Shown here piece by piece: positions 17,355-25,928 of a stretch of 64,000 nucleotides of DNA (within the stretch, counting starts at the first letter, position 1; every line of letters begins with the position of its first letter). The translations under genes and the position numbers were made by a program. The notes under the pieces were generated by a model that was not told the origin of the DNA, did no database searches, and saw nothing but the letters and a program-made list of their open reading frames with translations. This DNA is from Hyphomicrobiales bacterium (lineage in GTDB: Bacteria; Pseudomonadota; Alphaproteobacteria; Rhizobiales; Xanthobacteraceae): assembly GCA_003169835.1 (NCBI GenBank), contig PNAI01000032.1:62001-126000 (forward strand), given 5' to 3'.

Positions 17355-18692
17355 ATGATTACCCGACGATCAGCGATCGCGATGTTGCCGGCTGGCTTGT
17401 TGGCTGGATCGAGCTTTTTAAGTCTCGCACGAGCGCAGGCGCCACAAAAGGCTGCAATCAATCCAATTCCGGATGCAGGAAGAAAACTCGTCGGGCGGAT
17501 CGAGCAATGGAGGGGGACTGCCCATTACGACGCTACCAAAGCACTGATCGAGGCTCTTGATCGCACCGCAAGCCTGCGCGGCACACCGTTCGCGACGGAA
17601 CGTCGGCGCAATTCGAAATCCGAGTTGCAGGAAACGCTCAGTCAGCTCAATGCGATGTACACGCCGGTCACCACGGTCCTGGATATTCGCAAGAAGACCG
17701 ACGACACGATCGAGCTCGACAAAAGACGCGGGCTCAGTCCTGCAAAGAAATCCGAATTCAGCACCAAGATCGCAATCAACAATGCCAGAATTTCCGACCT
17801 CCTTTCCGCAATGTTTTCCGGCGGCGGCGATTTCGACATCAACAAGATCAGGAGCGGAAAGGATGGCAGCGCCGCCATCAACAACCTCATTTCGCTCACA
17901 GAAGATCTGCTCGATGCAAGCATCAAACTTAGTGAATGGGGCCCGGACGCGTTTTATTCCGCCGCGCGCGGCTATGTTACTTTTCAGTTCGTAAGAGACC
18001 GCCTCAGAGTTGGCCGCTCGTCTCCGCTGCTCGCGCGGGCTTACATTCTAAGAATCATCGGCGACAGCGAGAGTTATTTCGCGCTGCGCGCTGGTTCGCT
18101 AACCGCGACGCCGGCGACCACTCTGACAAGCTCGACAGGTCCGGGTACCACGGCAACCACGGGAGCGGCGCCCCTTACGGCCAATTCGCGGTATGCGTTC
18201 GAAAAGGACATGCTCGATAAGCGTTTCCCGAAAGAGATATATCTCGGAAGTGAGATGCCTAGCCGCGAAAACGGCTGTGAGCGCAATCAAATTATAAATC
18301 ACTACGGCAAGTTTACCGCGGACTCGAGCTTCGATACGACGTTCAAGCTCGAAGGGGCGGATGGCTGGAGTGCATCGGGGTGTATCGCGCAAATCAATGA
18401 CCGAGGCGCCGAGGCGATGAATGGCCTTCTCGGGCCGATCTTTAAGCAGTTTGCCCCGGCCGGCGGGACCGAGGCCGGATTCAAGAAAACCATGCGTGAC
18501 ACGCGCGACGCGCTCAATGATCTGATCCGGCGCGTCACCAACGCCAAGAAGCGCGAAGATGGACAGGTGGGTTCAACTCCATTACCTGCATCCACGACGC
18601 CGCCCAGCAACCCTGATGCGGACGCACAACAAGAATTTACCGTCATGCAGCAGATGACATCGGCGCTGCGGGAGATGTTGGCGTCGACGTAA
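17355..18692 (+). CDS. Exported protein with Tat-like signal, unknown function
   Basis: 445 aa from the ATG at 17355, which has GAGGGAC eight bases upstream. The N-terminus 'MITRRSAIAMLPAGLLAG' carries two arginines before a hydrophobic core and ends near 'LARAQA', a plausible Tat signal. The mature part is mostly helical and charged, with paired basic/acidic helices ('SKSELQETLSQLNAMYTPV', 'NNLISLTEDLLDASIKLSEW'). A Thr/Ala/Pro-rich linker lies near 255-280, two cysteines lie in 'ENGCERNQ' and 'SASGCIAQ', and the C-terminus is disordered and Pro-rich. No family recognised. It stands alone between short intergenic regions. Confidence 0.75.
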   Translation: MITRRSAIAMLPAGLLAGSSFLSLARAQAPQKAAINPIPDAGRKLVGRIEQWRGTAHYDATKALIEALDRTASLRGTPFATERRRNSKSELQETLSQLNAMYTPVTTVLDIRKKTDDTIELDKRRGLSPAKKSEFSTKIAINNARISDLLSAMFSGGGDFDINKIRSGKDGSAAINNLISLTEDLLDASIKLSEWGPDAFYSAARGYVTFQFVRDRLRVGRSSPLLARAYILRIIGDSESYFALRAGSLTATPATTLTSSTGPGTTATTGAAPLTANSRYAFEKDMLDKRFPKEIYLGSEMPSRENGCERNQIINHYGKFTADSSFDTTFKLEGADGWSASGCIAQINDRGAEAMNGLLGPIFKQFAPAGGTEAGFKKTMRDTRDALNDLIRRVTNAKKREDGQVGSTPLPASTTPPSNPDADAQQEFTVMQQMTSALREMLAST

Positions 18693-18765
18693 CGGTTAGC
18701 CGCTGCCACCAAGAGATCAGCGCGCGGGGGCTTTCAGGGCTCCACTTGCCACCCGCGCGCTGGCA

Positions 18766-19644
18766 TCACGATCCTGGATTTCTGGCAGTCACTTTCCAGG
18801 AACTGGAATCCATCATCACGCCGTTGGGGCGCTGATATTTCGCAAGCTCCGCTTTGAGCGCCTTGGTAATTTCGTCGTGGCGCGCTTCGGCGAGCTTGCC
18901 GGCTTCGCGATAGACTTCGCCTGCCGGGCCAATCGCGAGCTGGAAGGCCGCGGCATCATCGATATCCTTGCCAACGAACACTTGCGCGTCGACTTGCTCG
19001 AACTCGATATCCTTGTAGCCCGCGATTTCGAGCTGCTTGGTCACGACGCCGGTGTCGGCCATAGAAAACGGCCCGGGTCCGCAGCTTTGCGCGCTATCGC
19101 CGGGCGGCGGCAAGAAATTGAGCACCACCTTCTTGGCGTGCCCGAGCCACGGATTGTCGTTGATCCCGCGCCACACGATCATCGTCATGATGCCACCGGG
19201 TTTAAGGCTCGTGCGCATGTTGCGCAGGCCTGCCACCGGATTTTCAAAGAATTGCGTGCCGAAGCGAGAGAAACAGAAATCGTGCACCGGCTTGAAGGGA
19301 TAGGACTGCACGTCGGCTTCTAGAAAGCTCACATTGCTCAAGCCCGCGGCCAAAGCGTCGCGGCGGCCGTATGCCAGAAAGCCCTCGCAGCAGTCGATGC
19401 CGATCACCGAGCCGGTCGGGCCAACCAGACGAGCGAGTTCGATTGCGGTATCACCAAAGCCGCAACCGGCATCCATCACCTTGTCGCCCTTGAGAACCGA
19501 AAGCGATGGAAATATTTTGGCGCTGTGCAGCGACAAGCCGTCCACCATGATATGGCGCCAGCGTACAAATTTTGGCACCAGCACGTTGTTCCAGAAGTCG
19601 ACGTATTGGCTCTTTGATTCAACTGCAACTTGGGCATTGCTCAT
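18766..19644 (-). CDS. Class I SAM-dependent methyltransferase
   Basis: 292-aa cytosolic methyltransferase. Motif I is 'KVMDAGCGFGDTAIELA', followed by 'VIGIDCCEGFLAYGRR', 'SFLEADVQSYPF', 'FDFCFSRFGTQFFENP'-like sequence and 'LRNMRTSLKPGGIMTMIVWR', the UbiE/Methyltransf_25/31 arrangement. The C-terminal part (about 210-292) is variable. Substrate unknown. The ATG at 19644 has GAGG six bases upstream; the open frame upstream to 19749 is not family-like. It is divergent from the AhpD-like gene. Confidence 0.88.
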   Translation of the reverse strand: MSNAQVAVESKSQYVDFWNNVLVPKFVRWRHIMVDGLSLHSAKIFPSLSVLKGDKVMDAGCGFGDTAIELARLVGPTGSVIGIDCCEGFLAYGRRDALAAGLSNVSFLEADVQSYPFKPVHDFCFSRFGTQFFENPVAGLRNMRTSLKPGGIMTMIVWRGINDNPWLGHAKKVVLNFLPPPGDSAQSCGPGPFSMADTGVVTKQLEIAGYKDIEFEQVDAQVFVGKDIDDAAAFQLAIGPAGEVYREAGKLAEARHDEITKALKAELAKYQRPNGVMMDSSSWKVTARNPGS

Positions 19645-19808
19645 GGCAGGCCTCGCGTGTTTCTCTTCACTGGGTGTCCAGTCGATTGTGGACAACACAT
19701 CATGCTCCTTCAGGTTTATGGTCACAAGGGAAAACGGCGCTGGCAGCATTTCGTTTCTTCGTATGCTGATTTAGATTGATGCCAATAACTCAACGATCGG
19801 AGGTTGCT

Positions 19809-20384
19809 GTGGCGCGCGTGCGAATGATCCCGCCCGATACGACGGACGCTGAAACCCGAAACGTCTACGACGCCGTGATCAAGCAATGGGGCCGCGTAAG
19901 CAACTTCTCACAGGTGCTCGCCCATCAGCCCGCTGCGCTCGTCGGCTGGCTGCTGCCGAACGAGAGCATCCGGCTCAAGAACGTCAAATCCGATCCGGAC
20001 TACGTGAAAATTCAGCAACTCGTGATCATCAAGACGTCGGCGCTCAATCGTAGCGCCTATTGCATGTCGCATAACGTGCCGCTGGGAAAGAAACTCGGGC
20101 TCAGCGAAGAGCAAATTGCCGCAGCGCAAGGCGACGACTACATGAATTCACCGCATCTCGACGAACGGCAGAAGGCGGCCGTGCGCTGGGCGGACGCCGT
20201 CACCAAAATGACGGCCCGCGACGACGAGGCTGCATTCGCGGCGATGAAGAAACACTTCAACGAAAAACAGATCGTCGAGCTTACGATCTTCTGCGGCATG
20301 TGGAATTACTCAAACCGTCTGTGCGAGGCTTTGCACGTCGATCTGGAACGCCCCGACAAGCGCATTGAATTTCAAGACAAATAG
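19809..20384 (+). CDS. Carboxymuconolactone decarboxylase / AhpD-fold protein
   Basis: 191 aa. The alpha-helical AhpD-like fold shows 'QQLVIIKTSALNRSAYCMSH' with one cysteine and the histidine of the family's C-x-x-H region, and 'DERQKAAVRWADAVTKM', 'HFNEKQIVELTIFCGMWNYS'. Classical AhpD has CxxC; here only a single Cys precedes the His, so it may be a decarboxylase-type or non-redox member. I use the GTG at 19809 because GGAGG lies five bases before it. An ATG at 19779 is possible but has no ribosome site. A terminator lies about 100 bases downstream. Confidence 0.82.
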   Translation: MARVRMIPPDTTDAETRNVYDAVIKQWGRVSNFSQVLAHQPAALVGWLLPNESIRLKNVKSDPDYVKIQQLVIIKTSALNRSAYCMSHNVPLGKKLGLSEEQIAAAQGDDYMNSPHLDERQKAAVRWADAVTKMTARDDEAAFAAMKKHFNEKQIVELTIFCGMWNYSNRLCEALHVDLERPDKRIEFQDK

Positions 20385-20485
20385 TTTTGGCGCTTGTTGC
20401 GAAGGAGCGCGGCTCTGCAGGACATTCTCCGAAGCGATTGCCTACCAACGCGTTGCGCTTCTCGATAAACTTTTAGGTTTTTTGA

Positions 20486-20509
20486 CTCCGGCTACTGGAG
20501 CGTTTTTTT
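20486..20509 (+). terminator. Rho-independent terminator
   Basis: CTCCGG pairs with CTGGAG (one G-U) around a CTA loop, followed by CG and seven T. It serves the AhpD-like gene that ends at 20384. Confidence 0.65.
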
Positions 20510-20623
20510 GGATTTTGCGGCTAATGTGTGGCCAGGGTGCGCGCCCGCGCGGGCCGAATTGTCCGTGCGAGCAGGATTTCGAACCCGGAATTGCTTAATT
20601 CGAAGTCACCGCCAAACCCGCGA

Positions 20624-21884
20624 ATGACCATGACCAACTCTTGCTCTACAGACGATGCCCTTGCGACAGAAGCCAACCATACGCTGATTGACGAATTGAT
20701 CAGCAGCGTTGCCATGGGCGGTGCAAAACATCGCTTGCGCGTGCTCCAGCGCATCACTGACCTGTTCGTTGCCGGCTCCCGCCGCTATTCAGGCGAGCAA
20801 ATCTCGCTGTTCGACGATGTACTGCAGCAACTCGCAACCGAGGTCGAACGCAAGGCGCGGGCAAAACTCGCCCATCAGCTCGCGCGGATGGATAAGGCGC
20901 CGCCGAAGCTCATGCGGGTGCTGGCCTTTGACAATGCGATCGACGTTGCGGGACCTGTGCTCGCCAACTCTCCGCTGCTCAGCGACGATGATCTGGTCGA
21001 GAATGCCGCAACCAAGAGCCAGAAGCACCTCTATGCGATTTCCCAGCGCCTCAAGCTGAGCCAATCCGTCACCGATGTGCTGGTGAAGCGTGGAAATCGT
21101 CGTGTTGTCCGTACGGTCGCGGGCAATCCCGGTGCGCGCTTTTCTCTCGCAGGCTACGGCAAGCTCACGGCGCGCGCGCTATGACCGCAAGCTCACGCTG
21201 ACGGTCGGCCAGCGCAGCGATATTCTACGCCAATATTTTCTCAAACTGCTCGAGAATGCGTCCGCCACCGTGCGCGCAAGACTTGAAGAGGCCAATCCAC
21301 AGGCGGCGGCGGCGATTCGAAACGCGATCGACGAAGTCGCCATCACGATGCAACATGAGGTGCGCGAAGCGTCGCACGAACACGCCATCGCCGCGCGCGA
21401 TGCCAAGCGGCGATTCAACTCGCACCCTGTTACCGAAGTGAATGTGCACGCTCCCGCGCAGGCGCAAGAATTCGAAAAGACCGTTGTCGCGCTGGCCAAG
21501 CTCGGCCGTTTTCCTGTCGATATGGTCGAACGCGCGCTGCTCGATGAAGGCGAGGACATGGTGCTGCTGCTGGCCCGTGCCGCAGGCTGCTCCTGGGTCA
21601 CGACCCGAGAGCTGCTGCTGATGTTTTCCGCCAAACGCAATATGCTGCCGGACGATCTTCTCAATGCGTTTGAACGATTCAATCGGCTCAGTCCGGATAC
21701 GGCGCAGCGCGTGATCCGGTTTCACGAACGCCGGATTAAACGGCGCGGCGAAACGAAAGCGCAAGAGACAAGTACCGCGAAACAGATCGCTATGACCGAC
21801 GCGCATCCTGCGATCGCGACTGCCGGAAACGCCGCGTTGGCTGGACCGTACGCGGAGCCGGCGTCGTTCCGCTCAATGGTCTAG
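20624..21884 (+). pseudogene. DUF2336 protein, frameshifted
   Basis: The first frame (ATG at 20624) encodes helical repeats typical of DUF2336: 'LIDELISSVAMGGAKHRLRV', 'RYSGEQISLFDDVLQQLATE', 'PLLSDDDLVENAATKSQKHL', 'VTDVLVKRGNRRVVRTVAGN', 'PGARFSLAGYGKL'. It stops at 21184. The family's C-terminal half ('YDRKLTLTVGQRSDILRQYF', then 'EFEKTVVALAKLGRFPVDMV') continues in the next frame to 21884. The break is at a (GC)5 tract, 21170-21179; one extra GC unit would give '...TARARYDRKLTL' in frame. The full protein would be about 420 aa. DUF2336 function is unknown. Confidence 0.8.
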
Positions 21885-21942
21885 TCCACGACGCCTGCTG
21901 TCATCCGCGATCGGCCACGTGTGATTGGATGGCTTGAAAAAA

Positions 21943-22137
21943 CTATCGCGCGGGCATCTCGCAAAACATCACTCCACCCTTGGCTTTGTCGGTCCGCGGC
22001 GTTTCCACCAGCGTAATGACGACGGCCTCAATCGGGACTTTGTAATTCTTCACCATCGCGGCGGTGATGTCTTTGCAGAGCGCGCGCTTTTCGTCCTGCG
22101 AGCGGTTGCCAACGGCGTAGACGACGATTTCCGGCAT
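21943..22137 (-). CDS. 4-oxalocrotonate tautomerase family protein
   Basis: 64 aa, the standard size. Pro follows the initiator Met ('MPEIVVYAVGNRSQDEKRAL'), which gives the catalytic N-terminal Pro1 after Met removal. 'VPIEAVVITLVETP' is the expected central strand. Start set by GGAGG before the ATG at 22137. It probably tautomerises a small keto-acid; no catabolic operon surrounds it. It ends 58 bases from the frameshifted DUF2336 gene, tail to tail. Confidence 0.88.
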   Translation of the reverse strand: MPEIVVYAVGNRSQDEKRALCKDITAAMVKNYKVPIEAVVITLVETPRTDKAKGGVMFCEMPAR

Positions 22138-22300
22138 GTCTGATCCTCCCATGTAGCTTGTCACGCTTACTACTTAATTATAACGCGCGCGATGTGCGCG
22201 TGAAGCTATATTATTGTCGACATAATTTCATCGTGCGCGTTTCATACGCACGCGCGGAGTCGACCCGCGCTGGCAGGAATATCGAGAAGGCCTCCAAATA

Positions 22301-22328
22301 GAGAAACTCCGCCGAAGCGGAGTTTCTC
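22301..22328 (-). terminator. Strong terminator hairpin overlapping the stop codon of the Q-rich gene
   Basis: GAGAAACTCCGC pairs perfectly with GCGGAGTTTCTC around CGAA (12-bp stem). Read on the minus strand it directly follows the Q-rich gene, whose TGA (22327-22329) overlaps the stem by two bases. The tail on that strand is TATTTGG. Confidence 0.8.
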
Positions 22329-22554
22329 ATTTGTTTAGCGAAAAATCGCGTAAGCGGTTGAAGTTGCCCTGTTGACCCGGCTTCTGGTCGGCCTGCTGGT
22401 TCTGCTGGCCGGGCTTCTGACCGCCGCCCTGCTGCTGACCGGGTTTCTGCTTGTTCTGATCCCAGTCGTGACGACCGTCACCTTGCTGTTGATCCGGCTT
22501 CGGGTTGTTCTGCTGCTGGTGTTGCGGATCGCGGTTCGGATTTTGTTGGTTCAT
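22327..22554 (-). CDS. Low-complexity Gln/Pro/Gly-rich protein with KPGQQ repeats
   Basis: 75 aa from the ATG at 22554 (AAGGAG nine bases upstream). Almost entirely Gln, Asn, Pro, Gly, Lys and Asp: 'MNQQNPNRDPQHQQQNNPK', then repeated KPGQQ units ('KPGQQQGGG', 'KPGQQNQQ', 'KPGQQGNF'). It has no signal, membrane segment or fold and is presumably disordered. The strong terminator and good ribosome site argue that it is expressed. Such proteins are often annotated only as hypothetical in Hyphomicrobiales; a stress or desiccation role would be speculation. Confidence 0.6.
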   Translation of the reverse strand: MNQQNPNRDPQHQQQNNPKPDQQQGDGRHDWDQNKQKPGQQQGGGQKPGQQNQQADQKPGQQGNFNRLRDFSLNK

Positions 22555-22737
22555 GACGTCATGCTCCTTCGTGAGTTGACCCGCCATAAATAAAACGAAA
22601 TAGAACGTTTTTAGTTCCGCATTCAATACGCACCATCACTCAATGCGGACAACATCTTGTCAAAAACGTGCCCGATCGTGGCAATGGAACCGTTCTCACG
22701 CGTGTGCGTTTTTTACGAATCGTTGAGGGCAAGTTTA

Positions 22738-22827
22738 ATGGAATGGTATTTGCTCCTCTTGTTATTGTTGGGGATTCAAATCCCAATCCTCATCGTCATT
22801 TGGGTGATGGGCGATCTGCGCAGCTAG
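22738..22827 (+). CDS. Candidate 29-aa membrane miniprotein
   Basis: ATG at 22738 with GAGGG about nine bases upstream. Codes for MEWYLLLLLLLGIQI, continuing PILIVIWVMGDLRS, a single hydrophobic helix with a charged end. An AT-richer promoter-like stretch precedes it. Short hydrophobic frames can arise by chance, so this is tentative. Confidence 0.35.
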   Translation: MEWYLLLLLLLGIQIPILIVIWVMGDLRS

Positions 22828-22852
22828 AGCGCGATTCAGACCCGCGCTAGGG

Positions 22853-23395
22853 TCATACCTGTTTATACGAGCGATCGTGATAGACGAGCGCCGCGCCCGC
22901 AGGCCCGGAATTCATTGCCTCGACGACGCCGAAATAAATGTCGTGTGAGGCCACCGACTTCACCTCAATCACGCGACAGTCGAATGCGACCACAGCACTC
23001 AGCAGCGCCGGAGATCGAGTGGCCAGAGTGGACCAATTGCCGGTGTTGAACCGCTGCTCACGCGACACCTGGGTGCGGCCGGCGAACGTGTCAGCGATGA
23101 TCTCGTCACCTGCGCGCAATGTGTTGACGCAGAAGACGCCGTTCTCGCGCAGGATCGGCATGCTGGTCGCAGCGCGATTGAGGCAGACCAGCAGCGTCGC
23201 GGGATTGTCCGACACCGACACCACCGCTGTCGCCGTGAAGCCGCTCTTGCCGGCGGGGCCGTCGGTGGTGACGATATGCACCGCGGCGCCGAGCCGGCTC
23301 ATCGCCTCGCGGAAAGCTTGAGCGTCCACGCTCTTGACCGCGGCGGCGGCCTCGAACGCTCCGGCCATGTCTTCGTGTTGGTCGATCCAGCTCAT
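22853..23395 (-). CDS. Flavin reductase family protein (HpaC/RutF-like)
   Basis: 180-aa FMN-binding split-barrel protein that supplies reduced flavin to a partner monooxygenase. Motifs: 'FREAMSRLGAAVHIVTTDGP', 'GKSGFTATAVVSVSDNPATL', 'LVCLNRAATSMPILRENGVF', 'CVNTLRAGDE', 'VVAFDCRVIEVKSVASHDIY', and C-terminal 'ALVYHDRSYKQV'. No two-component monooxygenase lies beside it. The N-terminal ten residues before 'MAGAFEA' are optional, with an alternative start at 23368. Confidence 0.88.
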   Translation of the reverse strand: MSWIDQHEDMAGAFEAAAAVKSVDAQAFREAMSRLGAAVHIVTTDGPAGKSGFTATAVVSVSDNPATLLVCLNRAATSMPILRENGVFCVNTLRAGDEIIADTFAGRTQVSREQRFNTGNWSTLATRSPALLSAVVAFDCRVIEVKSVASHDIYFGVVEAMNSGPAGAALVYHDRSYKQV

Positions 23396-23682
23396 CGACT
23401 CAAGTCTATAACACGCTCTCAGCGGGAGCGAGAATGCTCATATTGCACCTATAAACTCGCACAACCGCTGGCGTTCCCGCTGGCATATAACCGCGGCAAT
23501 TCAAACCTTTCTGCGACTCAAATGGCGATATAACAATAGCGGCGGAAAGGCTTAGCCAAGTGCTGCGCCCGTTGCCCGCAGGGTGCTGCCCCTGCTAAAA
23601 ATCAATGAGGGTTTCGAGCAATCGTTAAAGCTTATAAATCGCCGGCACCGCGGGCGCGTATCAAAAGGGGTAGATCGGGCGC

Positions 23683-24597
23683 ATGGAATACTTTGTCCAG
23701 CAGCTCATCAATGGGATCACTCTTGGCTCGATCTACGGCCTGATCGCGATCGGCTATACGATGGTCTATGGCATCATCGGTATGATCAATTTCGCGCACG
23801 GCGATATTTTTATGGTCGGCGCGTTCATTGCGCTGATTTCGTTTCTCACGCTGGTCGCCATTGGGCTTACCGCGATCCCGGTCGCGCTGTTCATTGTGCT
23901 GCTGATCGCGATGGGCCTGACCGCGCTGTACGGCTGGACGGTGGAGCGGCTCGCCTACCGGCCGTTGCGCCATTCCTTTCGCCTGGCACCGCTGATTTCC
24001 GCAATCGGAATGTCGATCATTCTGCAGAATTATGTCCAGGTCGCGCAAAGTGCGCGAGTCAAGCCGTTGCCGCCGCTGATCGAGGGCACGCATGTGATCA
24101 TCGAGAGCGACGTATTTTCGGTTGAGCTGTCAAACATCCAGATCATCGTTGTGCTGACCACACTGGCGCTGATGATCGTATTCTCCTGGATCGTCGGGAA
24201 GACGCGGCTCGGCCGCGACATGCGCGCCTGCGAGCAGGATCTCAAAATGGCATCGTTGCTCGGCGTCAACATCGACCGCACGATTTCGCTCACCTTCGTG
24301 ATCGGCGCCGCGCTCGCCTCGGTCGCGGGTATCATGTATCTGCTTTATTATGGCGTGATCGATTTCTTCATCGGCTTCGTCGCCGGAGTGAAGGCCTTCA
24401 CCGCAGCCGTACTCGGCGGCATCGGCTCGCTGCCCGGCGCCATGCTCGGCGGTCTGCTCATCGGTTTGATCGAGACATTCTGGTCGGCCTATTTCTCGAT
24501 TGAGTACAAGGATGTCGCCGCATTCTCGATCCTGATCGTCGTCCTTATCTTTCTGCCGACCGGCATTCTCGGACGGCCAGAGGTCGAGAAGGTGTGA
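23683..24597 (+). CDS. livH: Branched-chain amino acid ABC transporter permease, LivH type
   Basis: 304-aa inner-membrane permease with about eight hydrophobic segments. The N-terminus 'QQLINGITLGSIYGLIAIGY' and 'MVYGIIGMINFAHGDIFMVG' are LivH hallmarks; 'GVKAFTAAVLGGIGSLPGAM' is the coupling-helix region contacting the ATPase. It is the first gene of a six-gene transporter operon and overlaps livM by four bases (GTGA). A 287-base AT-richer region upstream probably holds the promoter; nothing else is recognisable there. Confidence 0.95.
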   Translation: MEYFVQQLINGITLGSIYGLIAIGYTMVYGIIGMINFAHGDIFMVGAFIALISFLTLVAIGLTAIPVALFIVLLIAMGLTALYGWTVERLAYRPLRHSFRLAPLISAIGMSIILQNYVQVAQSARVKPLPPLIEGTHVIIESDVFSVELSNIQIIVVLTTLALMIVFSWIVGKTRLGRDMRACEQDLKMASLLGVNIDRTISLTFVIGAALASVAGIMYLLYYGVIDFFIGFVAGVKAFTAAVLGGIGSLPGAMLGGLLIGLIETFWSAYFSIEYKDVAAFSILIVVLIFLPTGILGRPEVEKV

Positions 24598-25928
24598 GCC
24601 CGAGCCCGTCAGTGCAAGACAACTCCGCGAACACTCTTGGCATCTCTGTCCTCGCCGCCGCGCTGAAGGAGGCTGCGCTCGCAGCGCTGGTGGCGCTGGG
24701 CCTGTTCTTTTTCCTCATCGGTATCAAGACCGATCAGGGGCCGACCGGCGCGCTGGTGATCATGCCGCGTTTCGAGGCGCTTGCGATGATCGTGGGCGCG
24801 GTGTTCACCGGCAGCTTCCTGCGCGCGCTCATCGCCGGCAACAAATCAATCATGTCACGCGTGGAGTTGCCGGCGTGGATCGTGCCGAAATTGCAATGGG
24901 CCGGACGATTTATGGGTGCGGCGTTTCTGGTGTTTGCCTTGGCGTTGCCGTTCCTGTTTTTCAACAATCGCTATGTGCTCGATCTCGGCATCCTGGTGCT
25001 GACGTATGTGATGCTGGGGTGGGGGCTTAACATTGTGGTTGGACTCGCCGGCTTGCTGGACCTCGGCTATGTCGCCTTCTATGCGGTCGGCGCCTATTCC
25101 TATGCCTTACTCGCGCAGAATTTCGGCCTTTCGTTCTGGATCGGACTGCCGCTCGCCGGCATCCTTGCCGCGTTTTGGGGCGTGCTGCTCGGATTTCCGG
25201 TGCTGCGGCTGCGGGGCGACTATCTGGCGATTGTGACGCTTGGATTTGGCGAGATCATCCGGCTTGTTTTGCTCAATTGGCGCGACCTCACCGGCGGGCC
25301 AAACGGAATCTCGGGCATTCCGCGGCCGTCGTTCTTCGGCCTGCCATTCGACGAGAGCGCGAACGGTTTTGCGGCGACCTTCGGGCTCGAGTTCACACCC
25401 ACGCACCGGCTGGTGTTTCTGTTCTATCTCATCCTGGCGCTGGCGCTCGTCACCAACTGGGTCACGTTACGGCTGCGCCGGCTGCCGATCGGCCGCGCCT
25501 GGGAGGCCCTGCGCGAGGATGAAATCGCCTGCCGCGCACTCGGCATCAACACCACGAACACCAAGCTCACGGCCTTTGCCATCGGTGCGATGTTCGGCGG
25601 ATTTTCCGGCGCGTTCTTCGCAACGCGGCAAAGTTTCATCAGCCCGGAGTCGTTCAACTTCGGCGAATCCGCGCTGGTGCTGGCGATCGTTGTGCTGGGC
25701 GGCATGGGATCTCAACTTGGCGTCGCGATCGCAGCGCTCGCGATGATCGGCGGATTCGAATTGTTTCGCGGGTTCGAGCAGTACCGCATGCTGTTGTTCG
25801 GGGCCACAATGGTCATCATCATGATCTGGCGGCCGCGCGGTCTGATCGCCACGCGTACGCCCTCGCTGTTACTTGCGGCGGGCAAGGCGAAATCGGCGTC
25901 ATCGAACAGGGACGGCGATGGGCGATAA
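24594..25928 (+). CDS. livM: Branched-chain amino acid ABC transporter permease, LivM type
   Basis: 444-aa permease beginning at a GTG that overlaps the livH stop. Multiple hydrophobic helices include an N-terminal extension (about 1-120) usual in LivM. The core shows 'VGLAGLLDLGYVAFYAVGAY', 'LRLRGDYLAIVTLGFGEIIR', 'REDEIACRALGINTTNTKL' (ATPase coupling) and 'SALVLAIVVLGGMGSQLGVA'. The C-terminus overlaps the livG start by eleven bases. Confidence 0.95.
   Translation: MSPSPSVQDNSANTLGISVLAAALKEAALAALVALGLFFFLIGIKTDQGPTGALVIMPRFEALAMIVGAVFTGSFLRALIAGNKSIMSRVELPAWIVPKLQWAGRFMGAAFLVFALALPFLFFNNRYVLDLGILVLTYVMLGWGLNIVVGLAGLLDLGYVAFYAVGAYSYALLAQNFGLSFWIGLPLAGILAAFWGVLLGFPVLRLRGDYLAIVTLGFGEIIRLVLLNWRDLTGGPNGISGIPRPSFFGLPFDESANGFAATFGLEFTPTHRLVFLFYLILALALVTNWVTLRLRRLPIGRAWEALREDEIACRALGINTTNTKLTAFAIGAMFGGFSGAFFATRQSFISPESFNFGESALVLAIVVLGGMGSQLGVAIAALAMIGGFELFRGFEQYRMLLFGATMVIIMIWRPRGLIATRTPSLLLAAGKAKSASSNRDGDGR

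Noticed and set aside
22780-22810. tRNA T-arm-like GGGGATTCAAATCCC
   Set aside because: The stem and loop do not fit tRNA numbering and no other arms are present; it lies in a small hydrophobic frame.
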